Positions 1 through 8,694 of a stretch of DNA of 64,000 nt are shown here, piece by piece (position 1 is the stretch's first letter; each line of letters starts with the position of its first letter). A program made the position numbers and the translations under genes. The DNA is taken from positions 3,472,001-3,536,000 of the forward strand of contig NZ_CP062946.1 of NCBI RefSeq assembly GCF_014898095.1. Direction: 5' to 3'. The notes beneath the pieces are model-generated. The model had not been told where the DNA came from. It did no database searches and was given only the letters and a program-made list of their open reading frames with translations. The stretch comes from Thalassotalea sp. LPB0316 (GTDB taxonomy: Bacteria > Pseudomonadota > Gammaproteobacteria > Enterobacterales > Alteromonadaceae).

Positions 1-786
1 ATGAATTTTTTTATCAAAACAAAAGTTCGATGTTAATTTGGGTTGCCACGCCATAGCAAAATTGTCTGGGTTAGCAATTTCACTGGCCAACGGCTTATTT
101 GGTTCAGTTTGCTCGGTAATATTCCAATATTGCTGCACTCGAGCAAGGATTGAATCACTCGCTCGCATATTTGCGTAATCGGGAAGTAGTGTTTTACAGA
201 AGAACTCTGAACTGGATGCGGCTATCCCTCCGTTGTTGTATACCAAGGTATAACGCGAGTGACGTTGGATAAAACGCTTGAATTTTTTGTCTTTCACCTT
301 TGTTGCATAAATAGCCAAGGCAGTAGGCGCGTGAAAATGAACAAATGAATGGTAGTGAATAGGTACCGCTAAAAAACATGCACGTTGCGCTCTATCCATG
401 GTTTCGACTTCACTTTCACCTAATCGACTTCTCGGTATGGCAACTTGCCTTGTTGTGTCGAGATCAATTTCCGCGGTCTGCATGCCAATGTTGGCAAAAT
501 ACTTTAAATCGAGCACATTACCGCGAACATAGCGTGATAACCCAGTTGATGTAATTAACAAATAAAGTGTTTCAGGGGTTAAATCTTTCGACGGTTTGTT
601 ATCTAAAAATCGCCTTACAAAGCGGTAATAAGCGCGACCAATCACCAACCGCGGAAACTTCATGACAAGCGCTTGGATATAATCGTAAAGACTGACATCG
701 CGAGGAGTAGCATGAAAAGCCGTGACATCATTGTGGGTCGATTGATAAGCTTGTTGATATGCTGCTACAGAGTTTTTAAGTTTCAT
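1..786 (-). CDS. Partial protein of unknown function, possibly lipoxygenase-like
   Basis: An open frame with no stop runs from the ATG at 786 through the left edge, giving the first 262 residues of a longer protein. It has no signal peptide or membrane segment. Residues 144-152 hold four histidines (H144, H146, H150, H152). They are followed at 176-184 by H-S-R-Y-T and then N184, with GGI after it. This order loosely resembles the metal-binding helices of lipoxygenases (paired His, later PH-RYT, then N). However, the first two ligands are normally five residues apart, and that spacing is not met here. Codon use looks like the neighbours. The product is therefore called unknown, with lipoxygenase only a suggestion. 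A terminator at 842-865 separates it from the pil genes upstream. Confidence 0.6.
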   Translation of the reverse strand, partial: MKLKNSVAAYQQAYQSTHNDVTAFHATPRDVSLYDYIQALVMKFPRLVIGRAYYRFVRRFLDNKPSKDLTPETLYLLITSTGLSRYVRGNVLDLKYFANIGMQTAEIDLDTTRQVAIPRSRLGESEVETMDRAQRACFLAVPIHYHSFVHFHAPTALAIYATKVKDKKFKRFIQRHSRYTLVYNNGGIAASSSEFFCKTLLPDYANMRASDSILARVQQYWNITEQTEPNKPLASEIANPDNFAMAWQPKLTSNFCFDKKIH

Positions 787-841
787 CGGATTTACTGACT
801 CTTCACTGACTTTGTACCACCTTAGCAAAAAAAATCTGTAA

Positions 842-865
842 AAAAAGCACCTCGCGGTGCTTTTT
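842..865 (-). terminator. Rho-independent terminator after pilU
   Basis: A perfect 10-bp stem (AAAAAGCACC with GGTGCTTTTT, loop TCGC) lies just past the pilU stop and before the next minus-strand gene. The A/T tracts would let it work in both directions, but only minus-strand genes flank it. Confidence 0.85.
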
Positions 866-889
866 ATCTTTAATTACAATGGCTTTTGA

Positions 890-2023
890 TTAAAAGTCAT
901 CTTTATCATTTTCAAGGCCTGCTAAAGTAACACCTGACAATGCACCGGTGCCGCCCTGATCATTAGTTCTTAGCTTGATCATCAAGCGTAAGTCATTCGG
1001 TGAATCAGCGTGATGTAAGGCATCAGCGTAATTGATCAAGCCACGTTGATATAAATTAAACAACGCTTGATCAAAGGTTTGCATGCCCTGCTCCGTCGAC
1101 TTTTCCATCACCTCTTTAATTTCACCCACTTGGCCTTTTTTAATTAACTCAGCTATGTATGGTGAGTTTAATAAGATTTCGATCGCCGCCACGCGACCAT
1201 TGCCATCTTTAGTCGGGATCAATTGCTGTGCCACAATGCCGCGCAGGTTTAACGCTAAATCGAACAACAATTTGCCATGTTGCTCTGCAGGCACTAAGTG
1301 CATGATACGGTCAATGGCTTGGTTGGCGTTATTGGCGTGTAGTGTCGCGATACACAAGTGGCCCGTTTCAGCGAAACTGAGCGCGTGTTCCATAATTTCT
1401 TGGCTGCGGATTTCACCGATTAAGATAACATCGGGCGCTTGTCGCAATGAGCTTTTTAATGCGGCATCGAAGCTTTCAGTATCTAAACCAACTTCGCGTT
1501 GCGTGATCATCGACTTTTTGTGCTCGTGGACAAACTCAACCGGATCTTCAATGGTTAAAATGTGGCCACGTGAATTTTTATTTCTAAAGCCAATCAACGC
1601 CGCCATCGAGGTTGACTTACCCGTCCCCGTGCCACCGACAAACAGCACTAATCCGCGCTTCGACATCACCACATCTTTTAACACCGATGGTAAACCTAGC
1701 TCATCAGCATCAGGAATATCGGTAACAATACGACGAATAACCATACCCGCCATATCGCGCTGCCAAAAGGCACTAACACGGAAGCGACCTATGCCATCGA
1801 TAGAAATCGCAAAGTTACACTCTTTTTCGTTATCAAACTCATCTTTCTGTTTAGCGTTCATCGCACTGTGAACGAGATGAAGCGCATCTTCAGGCGTTAA
1901 GACTTTGTCGTCAATTGGCATTAATTCGCCGTTGATTTTAGCGCTGACGGGTAGTTTGGCCGTGACAAACATATCTGAGGCTTTTTCATCGACCATTTTT
2001 TTTAATAAATCGTGGAAAATCAT
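890..2023 (-). CDS. pilU: Type IV pilus retraction ATPase PilU
   Basis: This is a hexameric cytoplasmic ATPase of the GspE/PilT family that assists PilT in retracting type IV pili for twitching and DNA uptake. The 377-residue length fits PilU. The Walker A motif GGTGTGKST is at residues 130-138, the Asp box TIEDPVEF near 157-164, Walker B DVILIGEIR at 198-206 and the His box ETGHLCIATLHAN at 219-231. It lies directly downstream of pilT with only 8 bp between, as in other gammaproteobacteria, so the two are one operon. PilU rather than PilT is indicated by second position and by the longer C-terminal tail. Confidence 0.95.
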   Translation of the reverse strand: MIFHDLLKKMVDEKASDMFVTAKLPVSAKINGELMPIDDKVLTPEDALHLVHSAMNAKQKDEFDNEKECNFAISIDGIGRFRVSAFWQRDMAGMVIRRIVTDIPDADELGLPSVLKDVVMSKRGLVLFVGGTGTGKSTSMAALIGFRNKNSRGHILTIEDPVEFVHEHKKSMITQREVGLDTESFDAALKSSLRQAPDVILIGEIRSQEIMEHALSFAETGHLCIATLHANNANQAIDRIMHLVPAEQHGKLLFDLALNLRGIVAQQLIPTKDGNGRVAAIEILLNSPYIAELIKKGQVGEIKEVMEKSTEQGMQTFDQALFNLYQRGLINYADALHHADSPNDLRLMIKLRTNDQGGTGALSGVTLAGLENDKDDF

Positions 2024-2031
2024 AGTGTCAC

Positions 2032-3075
2032 CTAGTAGCCCGTAAACTGATTTTTGTCATGTGCTTTGGCAGCCGCATCCTGACGCGTGATCAGGCCGCG
2101 ATTAACTAAGTTTAGCAAACATTGATCCATCGTCTGCATACCGTGCGCCATACCCGTTTGAATTGCACTGTACATTTGGGCAATTTTATCTTCGCGAATT
2201 AAGTTTCGAATCGCCGGTACACCGATCATGATTTCATGGGCGGCTACGCGGCCACCACCAACTTTTTTAACCAGTGTTTGTGAAATGACCGCTCTAAGTG
2301 ATTCAGATAACATCGAACGCACCATTGATTTTTCTTCAGCTGGGAATACATCAATAATACGGTCAATCGTTTTAGGTGCAGAGGTGGTGTGCAAAGTACC
2401 AAACACTAAATGACCCGTTTCTGCCGCAGTCATCGCTAAGCGAATGGTTTCTAAATCACGCATCTCACCGACTAAGATAACATCGGGATCTTCACGCAAC
2501 GCACTGCGCAATGCATTATTAAAACTCAAGGTGTCGCGGTGAACTTCGCGTTGGTTAATTAAACACGCTTTGTTCTCATGAACAAATTCAATCGGGTCTT
2601 CAATCGTTAAAATATGGTCGTGTTTATAGCTGTTGATGTAATCAATCATCGCGGCAAGGGTGGTCGATTTACCCGAGCCAGTTGGTCCGGTGACTAACAC
2701 TAAACCACGCGGATTATCGGCGATATCGCGAAAAATATCTGGGCAACCTAAATCTTCTAAGGTTAATACTTTTGAAGGGATAGTACGAAAGACCGCTGCT
2801 GGACCGCGGTTTTGGTTAAAGGCGTTAACCCTGAAACGCGCCAGGTTTGGCACTTCGAATGAAAAATCCGCTTCGAGGTTTTCTTCGTATTCTTTACGCT
2901 GTCGATCTGTCATAATGTCGTAGACTAGTGCATTGACATCTTTGGCATCAAACGCTGGGATATTGAGTTTACGCACATCGCCATCTACGCGAATCGACGG
3001 TGGCGTGCCTGTTGATAAATGTAAATCAGATGCATTATGTTCAACGCTGAACGCTAACAGTTCGGTGATATCCAT
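2032..3075 (-). CDS. pilT: Type IV pilus retraction ATPase PilT
   Basis: This is the main motor ATPase that depolymerises type IV pili at the inner membrane. Its 347 residues match the family length. Walker A GPTGSGKST is at 130-138, TIEDPIEF near 157-164, Walker B DVILVGEMRD at 198-207 and the His box ETGHLVFGTLHT at 219-230. An AGAGGT ribosome-binding site precedes the ATG. It heads the pilT-pilU operon and diverges from yggS with only 33 bp between the start codons, a conserved arrangement in this group. Confidence 0.96.
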   Translation of the reverse strand: MDITELLAFSVEHNASDLHLSTGTPPSIRVDGDVRKLNIPAFDAKDVNALVYDIMTDRQRKEYEENLEADFSFEVPNLARFRVNAFNQNRGPAAVFRTIPSKVLTLEDLGCPDIFRDIADNPRGLVLVTGPTGSGKSTTLAAMIDYINSYKHDHILTIEDPIEFVHENKACLINQREVHRDTLSFNNALRSALREDPDVILVGEMRDLETIRLAMTAAETGHLVFGTLHTTSAPKTIDRIIDVFPAEEKSMVRSMLSESLRAVISQTLVKKVGGGRVAAHEIMIGVPAIRNLIREDKIAQMYSAIQTGMAHGMQTMDQCLLNLVNRGLITRQDAAAKAHDKNQFTGY

Positions 3076-3108
3076 ACGGACCTCTTATTAAAATAGTTAT
3101 AAAGCAAC

Positions 3109-3783
3109 ATGAGTAATATTAAAGATAACCTTGGCAAAGTTGAACAGCAAATTAAAAATGCATGTCAATTAACTAATAAATCGCCAACGAGTGTCCAACT
3201 TTTAGCCGTGAGTAAAACGAAACCCGCCAGTGATGTTGCGCTTGCATACCAAGCTGGACAGCGTTTATTCGGCGAAAATTACGTCCAAGAAGGCGTTGAT
3301 AAAATTGCCGAGCTACAAGCGTTAACCGATATACAATGGCACTTTATTGGCCCAATTCAGTCAAATAAAACGAAACTCATTGCCGAGCACTTTGATTGGG
3401 TACAAAGTGTCGATAGAGTAAAAATACTGACGCGCTTAAACGAACAACGTCCGAAACATTTAGGGAAACTCAATATTTGCTTACAAATCAATATCAGTGG
3501 CGAAGCAAGTAAATCTGGCGCTACCATTGAGCAAGTGCCCGAGTTGATAGAGGCACTGTCATCGTGTGACAACCTGAATTTTCGAGGCTTTATGGCGATC
3601 CCAGAAAAAGGTGATGCAACCTTGAGTTTTGAAAAAATGGACCAATTATTTAAGCATTACCAAGCCCTATGGCCGACTGTAGATACCCTTTCGATGGGCA
3701 TGTCAGATGATATGGAATCAGCTATCGCCAACGGCTCAACTATGGTGCGCATTGGCACCGCCATATTTGGCGCAAGAAACTAG
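3109..3783 (+). CDS. yggS: PLP homeostasis protein, YggS/PLPBP family
   Basis: This is a single-domain alanine-racemase-fold protein that binds pyridoxal 5'-phosphate without known catalysis and keeps free PLP and amino-acid pools balanced. Residues 33-39 (AVSKTKP) contain the PLP-binding Lys36, the same number as in E. coli YggS. FGENYVQE, WHFIGPIQSNK and the C-terminal SMGMSDDMESAI phosphate-binding segment are all present. At 224 residues it is full length. It is the first gene of a yggS-proC-yggT-DUF4426 run, the usual order in Alteromonadales and Vibrionales. Confidence 0.95.
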   Translation: MSNIKDNLGKVEQQIKNACQLTNKSPTSVQLLAVSKTKPASDVALAYQAGQRLFGENYVQEGVDKIAELQALTDIQWHFIGPIQSNKTKLIAEHFDWVQSVDRVKILTRLNEQRPKHLGKLNICLQINISGEASKSGATIEQVPELIEALSSCDNLNFRGFMAIPEKGDATLSFEKMDQLFKHYQALWPTVDTLSMGMSDDMESAIANGSTMVRIGTAIFGARN

Positions 3784-3792
3784 AGAATATTA

Positions 3793-4602
3793 ATGACAAA
3801 AGTAGCATTTATCGGTGCTGGCAATATGAACAGCGCCGTCATTTTAGGATTGATCAATTCAGGCTTTGCGCCAACCAACATAATGGTGACAAACCCTTCG
3901 CCAGAAAAAAGAGAGAAACTCGCTGCTCAACACGGTATTTTGCAATCTGCTGACAACCTTGAAGCGGCTAAGTTTGCAGATGTTATTGTGCTAGGCGTTA
4001 AACCGCACTTGATCACCCAGGTTAGCCGTGAAATCGCCGAGGCAATCGATGTTTCAGAAAAATGTTTTATCTCCGTTGCAGCTGGCACTACCATGGCACA
4101 AATTCAACAAGCGCTTGGCCATCAAGGCAGTGTTATTCGCGTGATGCCGAATACGCCATCGCAGTTGGGTTTGGGTGTCTCTGGAATGTTTGCTAGTGAA
4201 AACACCACGGACGAACAAAAGCACATTGCCAGTGAAATTATGCAAGCCGTTGGCATTATAAAATGGTTAGATAACGAAGCCGATATCGACAGTATTATTG
4301 CTGTATCAGGTTCTGGTCCTGCCTATTTCTTCTTGTTTATGGAAGCCATGGAAGCCAAAGCGAAAACCCTTGGCTTTAGTGAGCAAGAAGCTCGCGCGCT
4401 AGTACAACAAACCGCGCTTGGCGCAGCCCAAATGGTCGTAGAAAACGATATTTCAATCGCCCAGCTGCGTGAAAACGTAACGTCTAAAGGTGGCACAACT
4501 CAAGCAGCGCTCAATACTTTTAGAGATGGCGCCCTAGAAAGTCTGGTGGGCGATGCTATGGATAGTGCAATTGCACGTGCAAAAGAAATGGCGAAAGGTT
4601 AA
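3793..4602 (+). CDS. proC: Pyrroline-5-carboxylate reductase
   Basis: It catalyses the last step of proline synthesis, the NAD(P)H-dependent reduction of 1-pyrroline-5-carboxylate to L-proline in the cytoplasm. The N-terminal Rossmann motif FIGAGNMNSA is at residues 6-15. VIRVMPNTP and SGSGPAYFF mark the middle of the protein. The family signature NVTSKGGTTQAALNTF is near 228-243 in the C-terminal dimerisation domain. The length of 269 residues is standard. It begins 9 bp after yggS and is probably co-transcribed with it. Confidence 0.97.
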   Translation: MTKVAFIGAGNMNSAVILGLINSGFAPTNIMVTNPSPEKREKLAAQHGILQSADNLEAAKFADVIVLGVKPHLITQVSREIAEAIDVSEKCFISVAAGTTMAQIQQALGHQGSVIRVMPNTPSQLGLGVSGMFASENTTDEQKHIASEIMQAVGIIKWLDNEADIDSIIAVSGSGPAYFFLFMEAMEAKAKTLGFSEQEARALVQQTALGAAQMVVENDISIAQLRENVTSKGGTTQAALNTFRDGALESLVGDAMDSAIARAKEMAKG

Positions 4603-4667
4603 CCTTTAGCGTATTACTGATAACACTATTTATTTTTCATACTCAGCTTTTAAATTTGGAGTAATTC

Positions 4668-5216
4668 ATGGAAGCGATAAACTTTCTTTTACGCTTTGCC
4701 TTCGACGCCATTATTATGGTGTTAATTTTACGCGTTTGGCTACAACTGGTGCGCGCTGATTTCTACAACCCTCTGAGCCAGTTTATCGTTAAGGTATCAA
4801 ACCCGTTAGTTATCCCTGTGCGCCGCATTGTGCCAAGTATTGGCGGTTTAGATAGTGGCACCTTATTACTTGCTTTTGTTTTCTGTACCTTAAAATTTAT
4901 CGTGATCCCAATGATCAATGGCGGGCCATTTGATCCACTTTCTGCCGCATACTTTGGCTTTTTATCGCTAGTTAAACAAACGGGTGTTTTACTGTTTATG
5001 ATCATGCTAGTTATGGCCATTATGAGCTGGGTAGTTCAAGGCTATAACCCAACACTGGCGGTATTTTCACAATTGACAGAGCCATTTTTAAGACCAATTC
5101 GCAATGTTATCCCATCGATTGGGGGATTAGATTTATCGGTTTTAGTTGCGTTTTTGATCCTCAACGTCATCAATATTTTATTATCCGGCTGGGTCCCTTA
5201 CTGGGCGATGCTTTAA
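4668..5216 (+). CDS. yggT: YggT family integral membrane protein
   Basis: This 182-residue inner-membrane protein contains two YGGT repeats. Each repeat has a hydrophobic helix pair followed by a segment of the type NPL-PVRRIVPSIGGLD (near residues 45-62 and 140-156). Members in other bacteria are linked to osmotic or acid tolerance and membrane organisation, but the biochemical role is not established. It follows proC after 65 bp in the conserved yggS-proC-yggT order. A GGAG ribosome-binding site lies before the ATG. Confidence 0.92.
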   Translation: MEAINFLLRFAFDAIIMVLILRVWLQLVRADFYNPLSQFIVKVSNPLVIPVRRIVPSIGGLDSGTLLLAFVFCTLKFIVIPMINGGPFDPLSAAYFGFLSLVKQTGVLLFMIMLVMAIMSWVVQGYNPTLAVFSQLTEPFLRPIRNVIPSIGGLDLSVLVAFLILNVINILLSGWVPYWAML

Positions 5217-5231
5217 TTGTTTGGAGTTACT

Positions 5232-5669
5232 ATGTCGAGCTTAGCTAAATCTTTTGCGTTACTGCTTGCTATTGCCAGTGTATGCCTGCCTGTACAGGCT
5301 GAGCAAAAGCAAGTATTAGGTGATATAGACGTACATTACATTGCGCTAAATTCCACCTTGATCCCAGCTAACGTTGCGGTGAATTACGATATTACTCGCA
5401 GTAAAATAAACGCCTTGATCAATATTTCAGTGTTGGATAACACCCAAGCCAACAAGCCAGCGAAAAGTGTCGGTATTTCTGGTTTTGCCACCAATTTACT
5501 CGGCCATAAAAAAACGTTGGAATTTGTCGAAGTTGTCGAAGGTGAAGCCATTTACTACCTTGCACAACTGCGCTTTACTAGCGAAGAGCAATTTACCTTT
5601 AACATCAAAATTTTGGATGAGGGTAAAGAGCACAACCTGGTTTTTAAGCAGAAGCTCTATGCCGATTAA
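5232..5669 (+). CDS. Secreted DUF4426 protein
   Basis: The start is placed at ATG 5232, behind a GGAG at 5223-5226. An in-frame TTG at 5217 would have no ribosome-binding site. The 145-residue product begins with a cleavable signal peptide (hydrophobic to about residue 22, ending V-Q-A) and then a mature domain typical of DUF4426 proteins, which regularly follow yggT in Vibrio, Shewanella and relatives. It is probably periplasmic. The function is unknown. It is only 15 bp from the yggT stop and so is the last gene of this operon. Confidence 0.85.
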   Translation: MSSLAKSFALLLAIASVCLPVQAEQKQVLGDIDVHYIALNSTLIPANVAVNYDITRSKINALINISVLDNTQANKPAKSVGISGFATNLLGHKKTLEFVEVVEGEAIYYLAQLRFTSEEQFTFNIKILDEGKEHNLVFKQKLYAD

Positions 5670-5687
5670 TCGGTAAAACTCCAGTGT

Positions 5688-6023
5688 GTCATTGCGGCGT
5701 TGTATTAGGCCGGAATCTCATTATCTACCTAAAATATGAGATACCCGATTGCTCGGGTATGACTCAACTTCTTAATTCTGTAATGTCATTCCGGCGGTGT
5801 TTAGGCCGGAATCTCATTATCTACCTAAAATATGAGATACCCGATTGCTCGGGTATGACTCAACTTCTTAATTCTGTAATGTCATTCCATCGGTGTATTA
5901 GGCCGGAATCTCTTTATTTACCTAAAATATGAGATACCCGATTGCTCGGGTATGACTCTATGTTTTGTTATAGGCCGATAGACTCCATAACGTCATTCCG
6001 GTGGTGTATTAGGCCGGAATCTC
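5688..6023. repeat. Cluster of seven alternating GTCAT...ATCTC hairpin repeats
   Basis: Four plus-oriented copies (5688-5719, 5785-5815, 5881-5912, 5992-6023) have stems of the type ATTCCGGC/GCCGGAAT. They alternate with three minus-oriented copies (5738-5765, 5834-5861, 5931-5958) whose stems are ACCCGA/TCGGGT. Every copy keeps GTCAT at one border and ATCTC at the other when read in its own orientation. The pair of hairpins repeats with a period of 96-97 bp for the first units and 111 bp for the last. Small open frames across this region are products of the repeat, not genes. Confidence 0.9.
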
Positions 6024-6038
6024 TTCATATAAAGAAAC

Positions 6039-6071
6039 AAAGCCATACTTACTAGTAAACATGGCTTTTTT
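6039..6071 (+). terminator. Terminator after the yggS-DUF4426 operon
   Basis: An 8-bp stem AAAGCCAT/ATGGCTTT (6039-6046 with 6061-6068) is followed by a run of T. It lies between the repeat cluster and rdgB. Confidence 0.75.
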
Positions 6072-6128
6072 TATCGATATCATTCATAATTCGCCGCCAT
6101 AATCTTCTTTCGATTAAGGCGTTATTCC

Positions 6129-6728
6129 ATGAACAAAATCGTTTTAGCAACCGGCAACTTAGGCAAAGTAAAAGAGCTCGGTGAACTCCTTAGCAAACAC
6201 CATATTGAAGTGGTACCACAAAGTGAGTTTAACGTCGGTGATGTTGCTGAAACGGGTACAACCTTTGTTGAAAACGCCATTATCAAAGCTCGCCACGCTG
6301 CTAAAATCACGGGCTTACCTGCCATCGCTGATGATTCAGGTTTAGAAGTCGACGCACTAAATGGTGCACCGGGCGTCTATTCGGCCCGTTTTGCTGGGGC
6401 AGATGCAACCGATAGCGATAACAACGCCAAGCTGTTAGCGGAATTAGCGGGTGTTGAAAAGTCTCAACGTACGGCTCGTTTTCACTGTGTTTTAGTTTTT
6501 ATGGCGCACGCAAACGATCCAACGCCGGTGATTTGTCACGGCTCATGGGAAGGTGAAATTTTAACCGCACCACTTGGCGAGCAAGGTTTTGGTTACGATC
6601 CGCTGTTTTGGATTGAATCAGAGCAAAAAGCCTCGGCACAATTAACCCGAGCAGAAAAAGGTGCGCTTAGCCATCGCGGTAAAGCACTTGCCAAACTCGT
6701 TGCTCATTTTAACCAAATAAACGGTTAG
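6129..6728 (+). CDS. rdgB: XTP/dITP diphosphatase (RdgB/HAM1)
   Basis: It hydrolyses non-canonical purine triphosphates (XTP, dITP, ITP) to monophosphates plus pyrophosphate, keeping them out of DNA. ATGNLGK near residues 7-13 binds the triphosphate. [22 protein letters not shown] (from about 66) carries the catalytic acidic residues. FGYDPLFW and LSHRGKA are the C-terminal family motifs. At 199 residues it is full length. hemW starts 4 bp after its stop, a pairing common in gammaproteobacteria. Confidence 0.96.
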   Translation: MNKIVLATGNLGKVKELGELLSKHHIEVVPQSEFNVGDVAETGTTFVENAIIKARHAAKITGLPAIADDSGLEVDALNGAPGVYSARFAGADATDSDNNAKLLAELAGVEKSQRTARFHCVLVFMAHANDPTPVICHGSWEGEILTAPLGEQGFGYDPLFWIESEQKASAQLTRAEKGALSHRGKALAKLVAHFNQING

Positions 6729-6732
6729 TTGC

Positions 6733-7881
6733 GTGCTTCAAGCTCAGCCTTTATCACTTTATATTCACATTCCTTGGTGTGTGCAAAAGTGCCCGTACTG
6801 CGACTTTAATTCACACGCACTTAAAGATCAGATCCCCGAAGCAGATTACGTAGCAGCGCTAATAAAAGACTTAGATGATGATATCGCGCGTTTTAATTTA
6901 ACCAACCGTCGATTACATACCGTTTTTATTGGCGGCGGCACACCGAGTTTGTTTTCTGCAAACGCAATAGGCGAGATCCTCAGTCAAGTAAAATCGCGTT
7001 TCCTTATTGATGACGCAAGTTTTGAGGTCACTTTAGAGGCTAACCCTGGCACGGTAGAAGCAGAAAAGTTTACTGGCTTTGCCCAAGCCGGTGTAACGCG
7101 ATTATCGATAGGGGTGCAAAGCTTTGAATCAGATAAACTGATCAAACTTGGTCGTATTCACGATAGTGAACAAGCTAAACGAGCGGCCAAATTTGCTCAC
7201 CAAGCAGGGATAAAAAGCTTTAATTTAGATCTTATGCATGGCTTACCCGAGCAAAACTTAGAAAATGCTTTAGACGATTTGAAAACGGCGATAGCGTTAA
7301 ACCCTGACCATATTTCTTGGTATCAACTAACCATTGAACCAAATACTGCCTTTCATTCAAAACCACCCGAATTACCGCAAGACGAAACCTTGTGGTCGAT
7401 TCAAGAAGAAGGCGTAAAACTGCTTGAAGCGGCAGGTTATCATCAATATGAAATTTCTGCTTACGCTAAAGACGGAAAGCAATGCCAGCACAATTTAAAT
7501 TACTGGCGATTTGGTGATTATCTGGGTATCGGCTGTGGTGCCCATGGAAAAGTCACTGATCCAACAACAGGTAAAGTTTTTCGCACGGTTAAAGTAAAAC
7601 ATCCTAAAGGCTATTTGCAAGCTGATCGGCCAGCGCTTGATCAACTTAATGAAGTCGCTCAAGATGAACTTACCTTTGAATTTATGATGAATCAGTTAAG
7701 GCTCAAAGAAGCCTTTACGCTAGCACACTTTAGCCAAGCAACAGGGCTTGAAAGCGATCTACTGCTTGACCAACTTAATCAAGCTAAAGCGCAAGAACTC
7801 GTTGAGCATTTTAATGATTCATGGCAAGTTACCGAGCAGGGGCATCGCTATTTAAACGAATTATTAGCCCGCTTTTTATAG
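6733..7881 (+). CDS. hemW: Radical SAM heme chaperone HemW
   Basis: This 382-residue radical-SAM protein is related to oxygen-independent coproporphyrinogen oxidase. Family members act as heme chaperones for respiratory enzymes. IHIPWCVQKCPYCDFN places the three [4Fe-4S] cysteines at 16, 20 and 23. GGGTPS and the SAM-binding segments follow, with a HemN C-terminal domain after about residue 290. The start is GTG at 6733, 4 bp after rdgB, so translation is probably coupled. The lack of an N-terminal extension before the cluster favours HemW over true HemN. Confidence 0.93.
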   Translation: MLQAQPLSLYIHIPWCVQKCPYCDFNSHALKDQIPEADYVAALIKDLDDDIARFNLTNRRLHTVFIGGGTPSLFSANAIGEILSQVKSRFLIDDASFEVTLEANPGTVEAEKFTGFAQAGVTRLSIGVQSFESDKLIKLGRIHDSEQAKRAAKFAHQAGIKSFNLDLMHGLPEQNLENALDDLKTAIALNPDHISWYQLTIEPNTAFHSKPPELPQDETLWSIQEEGVKLLEAAGYHQYEISAYAKDGKQCQHNLNYWRFGDYLGIGCGAHGKVTDPTTGKVFRTVKVKHPKGYLQADRPALDQLNEVAQDELTFEFMMNQLRLKEAFTLAHFSQATGLESDLLLDQLNQAKAQELVEHFNDSWQVTEQGHRYLNELLARFL

Positions 7882-7896
7882 TCGTTTGTTAATGTT

Positions 7897-8397
7897 ATGA
7901 ACCAGAATATTTTTAACTCTCAAGATCATCGCTTTATGCAAAGAGCGATCGAATTAGCAGCACAGGCTGAAGCGATTGGCGAAATTCCAGTTGGTGCCGT
8001 TGTCGTTTATCAAGGGAAAATCGTCGGCGAGGGCTATAATCAGTCAATAACCTTAAATGATCCCTCCGCCCACGCTGAAATGTTAGCGATCAGGCAAGCG
8101 GGCAAAACACTTGATAATTATCGTCTACTCGATTGTACGCTTTATGTCACGCTAGAGCCCTGCCCTATGTGCGCAGGCCTATTAGTGCACAGCCGAGTAA
8201 AACAGGTGATTTACGCCAGCCCAGATCTAAAAACAGGTAGTGCTGGTAGTGTCTTCAATTTGGTCGCCAATTCACAGTTAAATCATCAAGTTGAGCATCG
8301 TTGCGGTTTATACCAAGAGCAATGCTCAACGATGTTATCTAACTTTTTTAGACGTAGAAGAAAAGAAAAAAAGGCACTTAAGCAGGCGTTAAAATAA
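7897..8397 (+). CDS. tadA: tRNA adenosine(34) deaminase
   Basis: It deaminates A34 to inosine in the anticodon of tRNA-Arg(ACG). The zinc site is complete: H59-A-E61 (E61 as proton shuttle) and P88-C89-P-M-C92. The 166-residue length is typical, and the C-terminal basic tail (RRRRKEKKALKQ) suits RNA binding. It follows hemW by 15 bp in the same direction, so it may be the third gene of the rdgB-hemW-tadA run. Confidence 0.95.
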   Translation: MNQNIFNSQDHRFMQRAIELAAQAEAIGEIPVGAVVVYQGKIVGEGYNQSITLNDPSAHAEMLAIRQAGKTLDNYRLLDCTLYVTLEPCPMCAGLLVHSRVKQVIYASPDLKTGSAGSVFNLVANSQLNHQVEHRCGLYQEQCSTMLSNFFRRRRKEKKALKQALK

Positions 8398-8412
8398 CAC
8401 GCTACTTAAGGT

Positions 8413-8559
8413 TTAGTTAAACGCGATATTTTTTTCATCTTCAAGGGTTAGTAGAAAAAACACCGCTCGGCGATCAACGATTTTTTTTCGGCGCTCGTGA
8501 ACGAGGCGCTTACGGCGAGTAGCGACAACTTGTCTATGACTATTAATGCGTCTTCTCAT
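8413..8559 (-). CDS. Small very basic protein, 48 residues
   Basis: A short frame on the minus strand opens with an ideal ribosome-binding site (AGGAGG six bases before the ATG at 8559) and runs 48 codons. Its first 31 residues hold 12 arginines, three lysines and two histidines, followed by a short hydrophobic patch (AVFFLLTL) and an acidic end. It has no recognisable domain. It stands alone between convergent tadA and the mltF terminator. The near-perfect Shine-Dalgarno and sense-biased codons argue for translation. A nucleic-acid or ribosome partner is only a guess from the charge. Confidence 0.55.
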   Translation of the reverse strand: MRRRINSHRQVVATRRKRLVHERRKKIVDRRAVFFLLTLEDEKNIAFN

Positions 8560-8608
8560 TTCTGCCTCCTGTTAATTGGTGAATGAACCACAGTGTTAAC
8601 CATGGGTT

Positions 8609-8636
8609 AAAAACCTGACCAAGTTATCAGGTTTTT
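8609..8636 (-). terminator. Terminator after mltF
   Basis: A 10-bp stem AAAAACCTGA/TCAGGTTTTT (loop CCAAGTTA) lies 59 bp past the mltF stop. On the minus strand it ends in a T run. Confidence 0.75.
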
Positions 8637-8694
8637 ACTATTATCGCCATGTTTTATGACAATTAGATGACATTGGATCACTTATTTTTGTCGA

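Noticed and set aside
1083..1871. A 262-codon open frame on the plus strand across pilU
   Set aside because: It is antisense to a certain pilU gene in full register with all PilU motifs, has no ribosome-binding site and an amino-acid composition typical of a shadow frame.
5684..5932. An 82-codon ORF within the hairpin cluster
   Set aside because: Its protein repeats itself exactly as the DNA repeats do, and it has no ribosome-binding site. It is a by-product of the repeat.
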